From Silene noctiflora (lineage: Eukaryota > Streptophyta > Magnoliopsida > Caryophyllales > Caryophyllaceae), in the NCBI GenBank assembly GCA_009801015.1, contig VHZZ01004593.1, positions 10,057-31,979 of the forward strand: 21,923 nt of DNA, given 5' to 3'. The notes beneath the pieces are model-generated. The model was not told the DNA's origin and made no database searches. It saw nothing but the letters and a program-made list of their open reading frames with translations. Of the stretch, positions 9,961 through 19,233 are shown piece after piece; the stretch's first letter is position 1, and every line of letters starts with the position of its first letter. Both the position numbers and the translations under genes were made by a program.

Positions 9961-11944
9961 CAAATTTATATTGGTTTCATAAATATATCGATATAATTAC
10001 ATTATCTTTTGATGGTATCAGTATTGTTTAAAAATATTTGAATCCGAATATATATGTGGAACCATTATATTCATTTAGGCCTTTATTATCATTCAGATAT
10101 TCGTGTCGTTTGAAGGATACTTCAAATATAGCAATCTTATTTCATACCAACTACTTCATCTTGACATTTCTCATCTATTTTATTTTCATAGTGAAACCGT
10201 CAACTCATTTTTATTTTTATTATATTAAATTTGAGGTATACTTGTATTATTATGGTAAAATTTATCGTCATATGGAGTATCAAAGCTCAAGAACCTCGCT
10301 CTTCTTGAAATTTTCATGATAACACTTCTTTGAACTTCTGAATCTGTAGGGGATCATTACAATTTTCTTTTTACAAGATTTCATATGCTTTCCTCCCATT
10401 CCAGGGTGTGCTCTGGGTGTGGGATACCCACCTTGGTTATTAGGTAACACCCGACTAGAATCTAGCGTTTCTTTAGATCATCTATGATATCCATCACACT
10501 CCTTGTATGTTAGACTCTCCATGTGTATTCAGGAATCATCATTACGAGTAGACCTAGAATGGGGACTGTCAAAGTTTCTATCATGGACAGTCTTCCATGA
10601 ATAATTTCTAGATACTTTGTGTAAGTATGAATTTTCAGCGTTAGTAAAGTGTTGTTCTTTACTTTGATCGTCCGCTTTTTTCATTCTAGATTTTGATCTA
10701 GTTGAATACATTTCCTACTTTTTATAGTATTAGAAGGACTAATTATATTTATCCTCCCACTGTTGTAGATGCGTAATCTACCCTAAATTATAAGGATTCG
10801 ACTCACGGTTGTAGATGCGTGATTAATAAGCAGCGCTAAATTATTTATATAATTTAGCGCCCAAGGATGAATGATATGATTCTTAAAATTTGAACACATG
10901 AATCTTTAAAGATACTTATATATCAAGAAAATACCAATTACACAACAAAAACATAGCTTTCACAAGAGTCCTTGTGGATGCTAAATTAAAAACTAAGGGA
11001 TAGATTGCTAATTGCCTCCATGGATGGATGGTTTCACCCTGCTAATATAATATAATCTAAGGTCAAAGGATAGACTTAGTTGTAGTTGTCTGTTGTATGT
11101 GTTTCCTTTGTCTTGGCGAATGCTTCCTTACATAGGCTCTCTTCACGGTTCCTTGCAACTACTTCCTTAGTGGGGGAGCGGTTTGGTAACCCCTAATAAC
11201 TTCTTATGCCAAGCTTGAATGCCGATGTTGCTTCCTAGTCCAACGCTCAACTTCTGGGTTTTCGTTCTTCTTTTATGCTAAACACTTGATTAGGCCCAAC
11301 ATCAAATTCTTAGAGTGGGCTCGAGTAACCTTAAAATAATAATTTTAGTACGCTTACTAAATTAACTGTTAACAAAGATATATTGAGATTAACAAAAAAA
11401 TTTATCTTGTCTATGTAAGTGGGATATTATTTAACTAGTTTATTCTTAAAAACAGATATATCCGTCTTAAGAATGACCAATGGGAGACAAATTTGAAATA
11501 CGAGTGAAGAGTATGAAAGGGAAAGTATGTCAACATCATGGAAAAAATAATGCGATGGCTATAAAAGTTAGTAGCAACTTAATTAATGTAATCAAATATT
11601 AGAAGTTGCAGCAGGGTAAGGAAAGAGAGATTAAGAACGCCAAATCACTTAAGCAATACAAATCATGGTGCTTGATTACAAAAGATGGGCCTTGTTTCCT
11701 TAGTACCAACATGAAGCAATGACATGCGACAGACCACATGGCATCTTTTGTATTGTACAAAAGTCTAATACGTAGTCGTATTTGTTAGACTTTATTAAAG
11801 TGTTAGGCCAACCAAATCCAGATAATTATATATTATCTCATCTTAAGTTTGTTTTAAGTGTTAAGCAATTTGGCATGCATCATGACAAATAAGAACGAAT
11901 ATTCATAGATCATAACCATATATTTTCATACCCCTATTTAAAAA
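9961..11944. other. Unclassified AT-rich DNA, no supported gene
   Basis: About 2 kb without a convincing gene. Open frames at 10038-10319 and 10529-10711 are short, low-complexity and have no recognisable domain. The stretch includes a purine-rich minus-strand run near 10753-10765 (CAGTGGGAGGAT) that resembles a copia polypurine tract, a repeated TTGTAGATGCGT (10763 and 10809), and the palindrome at 10833. A TATA-like GCTATAAAAG lies near 11558. The region may hold old solo LTRs or single-copy host DNA; I cannot tell which. Confidence 0.4.
10833..10860. repeat. Perfect 28-bp palindrome
   Basis: GCGCTAAATTAT-TTAT-ATAATTTAGCGC: two perfectly complementary 12-base arms around a 4-base loop. It follows two copies of TTGTAGATGCGT. 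No open frame, T-run terminator or transposase is adjacent. Confidence 0.9.
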
Positions 11945-12130
11945 TACTCCCTCTATTCCGATCATTTATTGTCATTTTCCATATTGGAGCATCTCAGTTA
12001 ATTATTGTCCTTTCTAATTTAAGAATGAACTTGATGAACAATTTGATCATTCACACCTAATTTGTTCCACTTGTCATTTAATAATTAATCCATTTCTCAT
12101 TCCTTGGTATTTGTGCCTAAACCAAAGGAC
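11945..12130 (+). mobile_element. Stowaway-like MITE, left part (interrupted)
   Basis: TA at 11945-11946 is followed by the terminal inverted repeat start CTCCCTCTATTCC, typical of Stowaway (Tc1/mariner-derived) MITEs. The element is interrupted at 12130 by the copia insertion and resumes at 16860. The joined length, ~208 bp between TA dinucleotides, suits the class. It carries no coding sequence. Confidence 0.75.
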
Positions 12131-12389
12131 TGTAAAGACTTAGACGGTTTTAATGATTTGTATTAATGATTAAACAGATTACATGATACAAGTATATATA
12201 CTGAAAAGAGCCTTAACTAAAGCCTAGATACTAGCTAACAAAAGACTACAATTAAGGAATACAAATTGACTATAGAGAATAAAAAAATACATAAGAATGG
12301 GAGTAAAATAGGGGATGTTGAACTAGCTTTTAGGCGTTGGATTTGGTTGAGCAACAAGCTCATGTATGGACTTTGATTTATCCTTGACA
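12131..12389 (-). repeat. 3' LTR of the copia element
   Basis: 259 bp, the same length as the 5' copy with 10 substitutions and no gaps. It contains a TATATATA at 12193-12200. The RNase H frame of pol reads about 67 bases into it before stopping. The internal sequence before it on the minus strand, CTTGCGGGAGCG (12401-12390), serves as a weak polypurine tract. Confidence 0.93.
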
Positions 12390-14217
12390 CGCTCCCGCAA
12401 GATGGACGGTCGAAGAGTAAGGCCAATCTTGGATGCTAAGGAAGTAAACCGTGACCGTGACAACGGCTTAGTGAGAGTATCGACTATTTGATCATCACCG
12501 TTGATATGTTGAACACGAACAGTGCCTAAATTTACTTGTTCCCGAACAAAGTAAAAAGCTAACGCTAGGTGCTTCATCCGAGAATGGAAGATAGGATTGG
12601 CAGAATAATTCGTAGCACCTAGGTTATCACAGAAAATGGTTGGAGCAGATGATACGGAAATTCCCAATTCAGTAAATAACGACTTTAACCACAGAATTTT
12701 AGAAGTAGTTTCAGCAATTGCACGAAATTCTGCTTCCGTGGAGGATCTAGACAAGGCGCGCTGCTTTTTAGATGACTAGGAAATCGGATTTTGACCAATA
12801 AAGACAACATATCCAGTGGTCGAGATGTAATCATCGCGTTCTCCGACCTAATCAGCGTCACAAAAAGCATGTAAATTAAACAGAGCATGTTTGAGTAAAT
12901 GAATACCATGATGCATCGTGCCCTTCAAGAACCGAAGCAACCGTTTTAGAGCGGACCAATGTGACGATGTCAGTTGCGTTAGAAATTGAGCGAGTTTATT
13001 AACAGCGAAGGCAATATCAGGCCGGGTAAGCGAAAGATACTGAAGGCTCCCAACAGCAGCTCGATATTGAGTCTCATCATCAACCGGTTCAACATCCTCT
13101 CGCTGAAGATGTGGATAGGGCATCATAGGTGTAATTGAGGGACTACAATCGAGCATATCCTAGCGAGCAAGAATATCGGAGATATACTTGGACTGATTGA
13201 GCTGCAGGCCGGCGGATGTCGGAGTGACCTCCATACCTAGAAAATAAGAAAGGCATCCAAGCTCATTTAAAGAAAACCGAGACAAGATGGCAACAATAAA
13301 TTTATCGACATCAAGCTGACTTGGCCCTGTAACAACTATATCATCAACATAAACAAGAGCGTATAATCGAACGTTAGCCTGATCAAAAATAAAGAGTGGG
13401 GGGTCGGATAATGAACCACGAAAACCATAAGAGAGAAAATAATTTCGTAGCTCAGTGAACCAAGCATGAGGTGCTTGTTTTAAACCATAAATTGCTTTAC
13501 GTAATTTACAAACGTAATTAGGAAAGTCGGAATTTGCAAAACCTGGGAGGTTGAACCATGTCGACATTCTCGGTCAGAGTACCTTACAAAAAGGCATTGT
13601 TCATATCGATCTGACGCAGCGACCAACCATTCATAAAATCAAGGGAGAGGATAAAGCGTATAGTGGTAGGTTTAATAACTGGGCTAATGGTCTCGAAAAA
13701 ATTAAGACCGGGTCGTTGGTGAAAACCATTAGCAACAAGACGAGCCTTGCGTTGCTTAAGACTGCCATCGGCATTATACTTGATGCGGAAGACCCATTTG
13801 CAACCAACAATATTGGGAACGGTATCAGATGGAACGAGATACCATGTTTGATTTCGAGTTAAAGCATCGAACTGGAACTGCATATCATCTCGCCACAGGG
13901 GGTCAATAAGGGCATGTTTGACCGTAGATGGAGTGACATAGGTAGTGGGTAGTTGAGAAAGTTTAGCATACTTCAGATTTGGCTTGTGGATATTGTTAGA
14001 GAGACGAGTGGCATGGTGCGGAGGAGGAGGGGAAGGTGAGGGAGAAGATGGTGACACGGGGGGAAGGCGAGGGGTTAATGGTTTCGTGTGGAGGAGAGGT
14101 AGGGGAAATGGGAGAAGTAGGAGCAGGGGTGTAGGGTTGGATAATGGCAGGAATAACATGGGTAAGAGTCAGAGGATTGGGAATAGGGGAGGTGACGATA
14201 GGAATAGCGAAATCACA
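12323..14217 (-). pseudogene. Copia reverse transcriptase and RNase H, multiple stops
   Basis: After a Pro/Ser/Thr-rich linker (about 14217-13930), RT begins near 13915 (LWRDDMQFQFDALTRNQTW, then CKWVFRIKY and KARLVANG). A stop after the NNAFL motif near 13584 and a one-base frameshift near 13550 lead to the frame 13567-12323. This has KLRKAIYGLKQAPHAWF, catalytic YVDD (near 13340), and SLQYLSLTRPDIAFAVN. RNase H follows with SRSSTEAEF, the Asp in CDNLGA and the HINGDDQIVDTLTKPL end. In-frame stops in this frame are TAG 13162-13160, TAG 12850-12848 and TAG 12778-12776; the last two sit where the family has Trp. Catalytic residues survive, but the protein cannot be made whole. Confidence 0.9.
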
Positions 14218-15490
14218 CTAGACCGTGGAGGTCATGGTGGATGGAGGTGAGGTGAGTTTGAGGATGGAGGTGTATGGGAATTGATCATCAATGAAGAAGA
14301 CATGAGGAAAAGTATAAATGCGATGGGTGGCAGGGTCGAGACACAGATAGGCACTTTGTGTCAAAGTGTAACCAATAAAAATACATTGAGTAGAGCGGGG
14401 TTGTAGTTTGTGGTCGATATAAGGACGTAACCAGGGAAAGCATAAGCAACCAAAATTGTGCAACTTAGAAATATTTGGATTTTGATGGAAAAGTTTGGTA
14501 TATGGACAGTTATTTTTGAGAGACGGAGTTGGGAGTCGATTTATGAGATAAACGGCTATAGAAAAAGCATAAGGCCAGAAGGAAGAAGGGTTATGTGCGT
14601 GGGAAGGGATAGACCTGTTTCAACAATGTGTCGGTGACGGCATTCAGCAAAGTCGTTGTGTTCGGGTGTGTGAGGTGGAGAAGTTAAATGTGAAATACCG
14701 GTAAGGTTGAGATGAGAAGTAAGTTTCGTAAATTCTCCCCCATTATCGAAATAAAACTGTTTAATTGGCTTGTTGAAATGTTTTTCAATGATGGCTCGAA
14801 ATTTAAGAAAGGTAGACTCGGTATCGGATTTTCGTTTTAGGGGATAAAACCAAATACATTGAGTGAAGTGATCAACAAAAATTACCTAATACTTTTAAGA
14901 CTCGTGAGATGTAATCGTAGAGGCCCACAAATCAGAAAATATGAGATCAAGAGGAGCGGTAGAGATTAATGTAGAAGGACCAAAATAAAGCTTGTGACTT
15001 TTATTTAATTGACATGCAATACATTGTTCGGAAGTGGAAATACGTAAATTAAACTGAGAATTTAAAGCTTGAAGAACTTTATTCGAGGGATGACCAAGTC
15101 GATGATGCCACGATGCTTGACTAGGAGCTACTACAATTTGAGCTTGAGGCGAAGGTGGAGACCAGACATACGAGCCATCAATAAGGGGACCCTGAAGAAG
15201 GACCGCTCCCGTCGGATTTGCCTTAATACAAAAGGAAGTAGATGAGAAAACAGCATAAGCATTGTTATCGGTACAAAATTGTCAAACGGATAATAATTTA
15301 CGTGAAGTAGAGGGGACAACCAAGACATTCGAAAATTTAAGAGAAAATGAAGAGGAAAAAAGTGTGAATAAACCAGAATGAGTAATCGGAAGAGCGAAAC
15401 CATCGCCTATGACGAGATCATCTGGCCCATCATAAGGATGATGAAGAGACAAAGTATTCATATTATCCGTAATGTGATGCGAAGACCACT
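14218..15490 (-). pseudogene. Copia protease and integrase remnant, frameshifted
   Basis: The region reads in several minus frames. The protease region starts at the WTVDSG motif (15502-15485) and immediately changes frame. The pre-integrase zinc-binding part is visible as WHHRLGHP (near 15110-15088) and CIACQLNKSHK (near 15030-14998). The integrase core keeps the first Asp in the FSDLW motif (~14945), the DNGGEF motif (~14740) and the region around the final Glu (PEHNDFAEC near 14650). There Gly-to-Asp and Arg-to-Cys changes are likely, judged against the usual NG-A-ER pattern. A C-terminal segment (14463-14218) reads FGCLCFPWLRPY and IFIGYTLTQSAYLCLD, then stops with TAG. Frame breaks occur at about 15484 and 14885, with further stops between. 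Confidence 0.83.
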
Positions 15491-16507
15491 ATCCACAGTC
15501 CATGAGTTAGACGGTTGGGTCGAAGGATGAGTGGCAGTATGAGCTTGCGGTTGGGGACTACGAGATTGGCGAGATGGGAAGATTTCATGGGGATATTTAG
15601 CCTGAAAATCACGGCAATCATACGTGACATGGCCAGTCATATCACAATAATGACAACATCCCATATAAGGTCTGGAATAGCCGGTTTGAGAGGAAGGAGC
15701 AGAGGACTTGGGGGTATAGGAATTGGAGCGAGGTTGGTAATTAGGACGAGATTGGTAATTGTAGCAATTTTGGTTGTTGGAGCTATAGTTTGCAGCATTG
15801 GCAGATGGGTTAAAGGCCAAGGTAGAAGGGGTATGTTTGAGACGGAGTTCGTGTTGAATCAATTTTTCATTTAGAGCTTCAAACGAGATGGAGGTATCCC
15901 GAGCACGGACAACCTCAATTACGGAACGATACTTATTATATTTGAGACCAATTAATATTTTGGCAATAATATTATCAACATCCATGGGATGTTCGAGTTG
16001 GGCGAGGTCATCGGTACAAACTTTGATGGCGGTCATATACACAGTAATAGACATATCATCGGTATGAGAGATGTTGTCGAGACGGTCTTTAATTTGAAGA
16101 CGGTTGCCACGAGAAGAATTAGAAAAGGTATGGGATAAGGTGGACCAAGCAGCATGCGAGGTGATGTCGTTGACTATCAGGGCAGCAATGGGAGGCGCTA
16201 AAGTGCCGGTTAGGGCTCCTAGGATGAGCTGGTCTTGCCTATACCACGTGGAATAGGCCGGGTTGGGGGCATTGGTAGCGGTTGTGTCAGATGGAACAAG
16301 ATTATCGGTGATGGTTTTGGGTGGTGGGACAACGGTACCGTCAATATAGGAGAAGAGTTCAAGACCATTCATAATGGCACGAACCTGAAAAACCCATTGA
16401 CGGAAGGTTCTGGTGTCCTTGAGTTGGATGCAGTTCGTGAAGGTGACAAGGGTGAGAGGGCGGGTGGGGCATGCTGGATTGGCGAGTTGAAGTTAGTTGT
16501 TCGACAT
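15485..16507 (-). pseudogene. Copia gag with zinc knuckle, early nonsense codon
   Basis: The frame begins with Met at 16507 (MSNN), 93 bases after the PBS. It has TAA at codon 5 (16495-16493) and then stays open to the protease. Downstream residues include FRQWVFQVRAIMNGLELFSY and AWSTLSHTFS, typical of the copia UBN2/retrotransposon gag family. It ends with a CX2CX4HX4C zinc knuckle, C-H-Y-C-D-M-T-G-H-V-T-Y-D-C (near 15660-15618), and a Ser/Gln-rich tail. The internal Met at 16372 gives a 304-residue open frame but is not the family start. The stop and the frameshift at the protease junction prevent a full Gag-Pol. Confidence 0.88.
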
Positions 16508-16590
16508 GGTGGTCGGGTTGCGAGAGATCGAGATGCTGACACAAGGAAGAAAACACCGATGTTTGGTGATCGTGAGGATCGTATTAGACT

Positions 16591-16600
16591 TCTGATACCA
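16591..16600 (-). other. Primer binding site of the copia element
   Basis: On the minus strand TGGTATCAGA starts directly after the LTR end (...CTTTACA). It is complementary to the 3' end of plant initiator tRNA-Met, the usual primer for copia and chromovirus elements. Confidence 0.9.
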
Positions 16601-16859
16601 TGTAAAGACTTAGAAGATTTTAATGATTTGTATTAATGATTAAACATATTACATGATACACGTATATATACTGAAAAGAGCCTTAACTAAAGCCTAGATA
16701 CTAGCTAACAAAAGACTACAATTAAGGAATACATATTGACTATAGAGAATAACAAACTACATAAGAATAGGAGTAAAATAGGGGATGTTGAACTAGCTTT
16801 TAGGCTTTGGATTTGGTTGAGCAACAACCTCATGTATGGACTTTGATTTATCCTTGACA
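16601..16859 (-). repeat. 5' LTR of the copia element
   Basis: 259 bp with TG...CA ends on the minus strand. It is followed on that strand by the PBS, which marks it as the 5' LTR, and preceded by the AGGAT half of the target duplication. Confidence 0.93.
16663..16670 (-). promoter_or_regulatory. TATA box candidate of the copia LTR
   Basis: TATATATA (palindromic core) lies ~190 bases into the 5' LTR on the minus strand and ~60 bases from its end, a reasonable place for the U3 promoter. It is also present in the 3' LTR at 12193-12200. Confidence 0.5.
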
Positions 16860-16890
16860 AGGATAACAATTAACCTGGACAGAGGGAGTA
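16860..16890 (+). mobile_element. Stowaway-like MITE, right end
   Basis: The remainder of the MITE after the copia insertion ends AGAGGGAG followed by TA at 16889-16890. Its reverse complement starts CTCCCTCTGTCC, matching the left end CTCCCTCTATTCC at 11947. TA flanks both ends. The first five bases (AGGAT) duplicate the target AGGAC left of the copia. Confidence 0.75.
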
Positions 16891-17366
16891 CCTAATTTTA
16901 TGAACAAACTTTAGTTTTTTTATATATATAGTTTTCGTCAACTTTTAATCTAATACATTTCTTATCTAAAATCTAATCAAATTAGCTATTATATCAATGT
17001 TTTCCTAAAATCTAATTTAGTTTCTCCAATAATTTGAACAATTGGTTCTAATTCTCCAGTTAATAAAGCAATGTCCTTGTTTATCCATTAAAAATTTTAT
17101 TGGTTGTATTTTATTTTGTTAATCAAATTTTATTTATTCGTAAAAGGATATAACTGAGATATTGAGTCCATATAGTTATGAGGATAGTGCATTTATTAAT
17201 TTCAGATCATTTATAGCGTAATTTTTAGTCATGAAATACCGCGTTGTATCACATAAGAATTATAACTCATGTAATCATCTAGTATGATTAGCAACTCAAA
17301 AACATAAAACGCTAACAAAAAAAAATCAAAACTCACTTTCAACCTCATCTTCAAGCTAGAAAGGAC
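16891..17366 (+). other. AT-rich flanking DNA without recognisable genes
   Basis: No long open frame and no recognised repeat. This may be host DNA outside the MITE. The last ~50 bases before the ATG at 17367 (CAAAACTCACTTTCAACC and following) are pyrimidine/A-rich like plant 5' untranslated leaders, which is suggestive only. Confidence 0.35.
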
Positions 17367-17454
17367 ATGAAAGGAAAAGGGAAAGCAATTCATTCAAAGA
17401 GGAGATCCTTGAGACTTCGAGGAAGTTCCTCCACCGGAACCCCAAGCTTAAGTG
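17367..17454 (+). pseudogene. Possible host exon fragment cut by the LTR insertion
   Basis: An ATG at 17367 opens a frame that codes a basic peptide (MKGKGKA..., with KRRSLRLRG and then GSSSTGTPS) up to the LTR start at 17455, after ~29 codons. It continues 21 codons into the LTR to TAG at 17517-17519. The composition resembles the N-terminus of a nuclear protein with a basic cluster. No family is recognised, and a chance open frame is quite possible. If real, the LTR insertion (target half TTAAG, 17450-17454) truncated the gene. Confidence 0.22.
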
Positions 17455-17482
17455 TAATACATCAGATTTGTGACCTTAGGCC

Positions 17483-17661
17483 ACTTGGCCGAGTGGGGGC
17501 CACTCGACCGAGTAGCTAGTTTGGATGTTATATCAACATTCTATTCGTTGAGGACTCGAGCGAGTGTGAGAGCACTCGGTAGAGTGAGGCATACTCAATC
17601 AAGTGTCATGAACTCGATCGAGTGTGTCTTACTCGGTCGAGTGTCATGTACTCGACCGAGT
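17483..17661 (+). repeat. Array of 12-bp dyads ACTCG-NN-CGAGT in U3, 19-bp period
   Basis: Eight copies start at 17483, 17502, 17554, 17574, 17593, 17612, 17631 and 17650; spacings are 19, 52, 20, 19, 19, 19, 19. Five are perfect 5-bp inverted repeats with a 2-base centre (AC, AG, AT, GT, AC); the others have one to three changes. Spacers of ~7 bases vary (GTCATGA, GTGTCTT, GTCATGT). The array ends 33 bases before TATAAATA. Confidence 0.9.
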
Positions 17662-17694
17662 GTCCGGTTCGTTACGGGTTTATATGCGGTTTGA

Positions 17695-17702
17695 TATAAA
17701 TA
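17695..17702 (+). promoter_or_regulatory. TATA box of the right chromovirus LTR
   Basis: TATAAATA, followed by GAACGTGAGG, lies just downstream of the dyad array. It is a good core promoter match in the expected plus orientation; transcription would start ~30 bases later and define R. Confidence 0.55.
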
Positions 17703-18839
17703 GAACGTGAGGCAATGTTTATTTATCTTTTTATTCTAAATCTCTCTCAAAGCACGTTTTACACTAAAACGATGTAACACTGCTCATTTATACTTTCTAT
17801 CAATTCTAAGGTGTTATTCATCTTTATTTGGGGATTTTTACACCTTCGCTCTTGTAATCAATTGGGTAAGTCGTCGATCTAGTCTTTGATCGTTTTATGG
17901 TACGATAGTGAAACCCTAATTAGAGTATTTGGGGGTTTTAAGATTTGATTGCCTTTATTCGTTATGTTGATTCGTTAATTATGTTATCGAAGGAGACTTT
18001 GTAGAAGAAGCCTTTTGATTCCTTGCGGTGTGTATCGGAATTGCTTATCAGATAAGGTTTCCCTACTCAGATTGCGTTGGAATAGTATATGTATTGATGT
18101 GATGATCTTGTTACTGTTTTCCGATATTCATGATATGGTTGTTATATGGATGTGATTGTGGAGTTTGGAGATTGTATTGTGAGCCATTGCGAGAGATGGT
18201 CTCACCCCCATTGTTCCCCTATTGTGTTCTCTCGGTGCAAGAGGGATGTGCACATTAATGAACTGGTTTCGCTGTTTTATGAGCGGGGATTTTGGTGGTA
18301 AGGCTGCGGTCCCCACTGGTGGTGTGGATTAACTGTTGCGATGGGTAATATGGCAGGGCTACACACCTTGGTGTGTAGTCGATTACTGGTTAGTATGGAG
18401 TTTGGAGGTGGCGGATTTCTGGTTACAATGGATGTTCATTTATATGTTATGTTATGTATATTATTGTATGGTTGACTGACCCCGTTTTTGTTTTCAAAAT
18501 TGTGGTGATCCATTCGGGGATGGCGAGTAGTTGGCTTAGTAGGTGATGATGATCATTGTTTCCTGATGTTGCCACGGCACTGGGCAGGGACACATTCATC
18601 ACCAGTTGCAGTCGTTTAGCTTCCTCATACTTTAGATACCTTTTTTTAGTACAGTTTGGAGTTTTAGTTGTATTCATATTTTTGGAGACGTGTAATCAGT
18701 TATTTAATCTTTACCTTTACATTATGTTTAATTATGGCTTCTGTAATGTGCACTACCTCGGGTAACCGAGATGGTAGCACCCTTATGTCTTAAGGTAGTC
18801 CTTGGTAAGGTGCCTTGGGAGTATGGGAGTGTTACAAAG

Positions 18840-18852
18840 TGGTATCAGAGCC
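18840..18852 (+). other. Primer binding site, initiator tRNA-Met type
   Basis: TGGTATCAGAGCC starts three bases after the LTR end. It is complementary to the 3' end of initiator tRNA-Met and primes minus-strand DNA synthesis. Confidence 0.92.
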
Positions 18853-19233
18853 AGGTTTTTGGAACCTAAAACAAATGAGTCAATGAACTTACGGTGTCTA
18901 AATAAAATGAACCTGGGTAGGAGTTGTTTAGGGCTACCGCAAAGGCTAGGGAGACGTCCTAAAGCCCGCATATTTGCCTTCAAAAGTTTTAACCGGTCAC
19001 AGTGAGATGTCAAGGGTCGTTATATGTTTATATGCCTTACTATATGCTCTATATGCTTTGTTAATTGTTTCATATGTATGCCATATTTATATCCATAAGG
19101 TGTATGGAGAAAAGTGGAGTATGTATATGTGATGAATTGTGGAGTATGATGGATGACATATTGATATGAGCTAGGAATATGCTAAGGTTATGAGTATGAT
19201 TTGTAAGCATGGGGGTAGTACGTAAGTAGAATG

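Larger units (their letters stand above)
12131..16859 (-). mobile_element. Complete but degenerate Ty1/copia retrotransposon (4,729 bp)
   Basis: The two LTRs are both 259 bp (12131-12389 and 16601-16859) and end TGTCAAGG...CTTTACA on the minus strand. They flank a minus-strand gag-PR-IN-RT-RH region, the Pseudoviridae/Copia order. The PBS sits directly beside the 5' LTR at 16600. Flanking 5-mers AGGAC (12126-12130) and AGGAT (16860-16864) fit a target duplication with one change. The LTRs differ at 10 of 259 aligned positions (about 3.9%). Small size with short LTRs suits lineages such as Ale/Retrofit or Ivana, but I did not assign one. Multiple stops and frameshifts make it dead. Confidence 0.93.
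17455..18836 (+). repeat. 5' LTR of the right chromovirus (1,382 bp)
   Basis: The LTR starts TGTAATAC and ends AGTGTTACA, with TG...CA and near-inverted ends. It is followed after three bases by an initiator-Met PBS, which proves the right boundary and the plus orientation. The left boundary rests on the TGTAATAC sequence, the usual chromovirus style. The U3 contains the dyad array and a TATA box. Confidence 0.78.

Noticed and set aside
10038..10319. 93-residue Tyr/Phe-rich open frame
   Set aside because: AT-driven composition, no recognisable domain, no neighbouring gene signal.
11558..11567. TATAAAAG-type site as a host promoter
   Set aside because: No open frame, leader or gene follows within several hundred bases before the MITE, so there is nothing to support it.
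13984..14250. Plus-strand Gly/Arg-rich open frame
   Set aside because: It is the antisense of the Pro/Ser-rich linker between copia integrase and RT; low-complexity shadow.
15515..15874. Plus-strand open frame of 119 residues
   Set aside because: Antisense shadow of the copia gag, whose zinc knuckle and gag motifs are clear on the minus strand.
17483..17661. Regular ~19-bp repeats considered as a CRISPR-like array
   Set aside because: The repeat unit is a 12-bp dyad with ~7-bp spacers, far shorter than CRISPR units. It lies in an LTR of a plant retrotransposon with no cas-like genes.
18840..18852. Possible tRNA-Met gene fragment
   Set aside because: Only the 13 bases complementary to the tRNA 3' end are present, directly after an LTR; this is a primer binding site.
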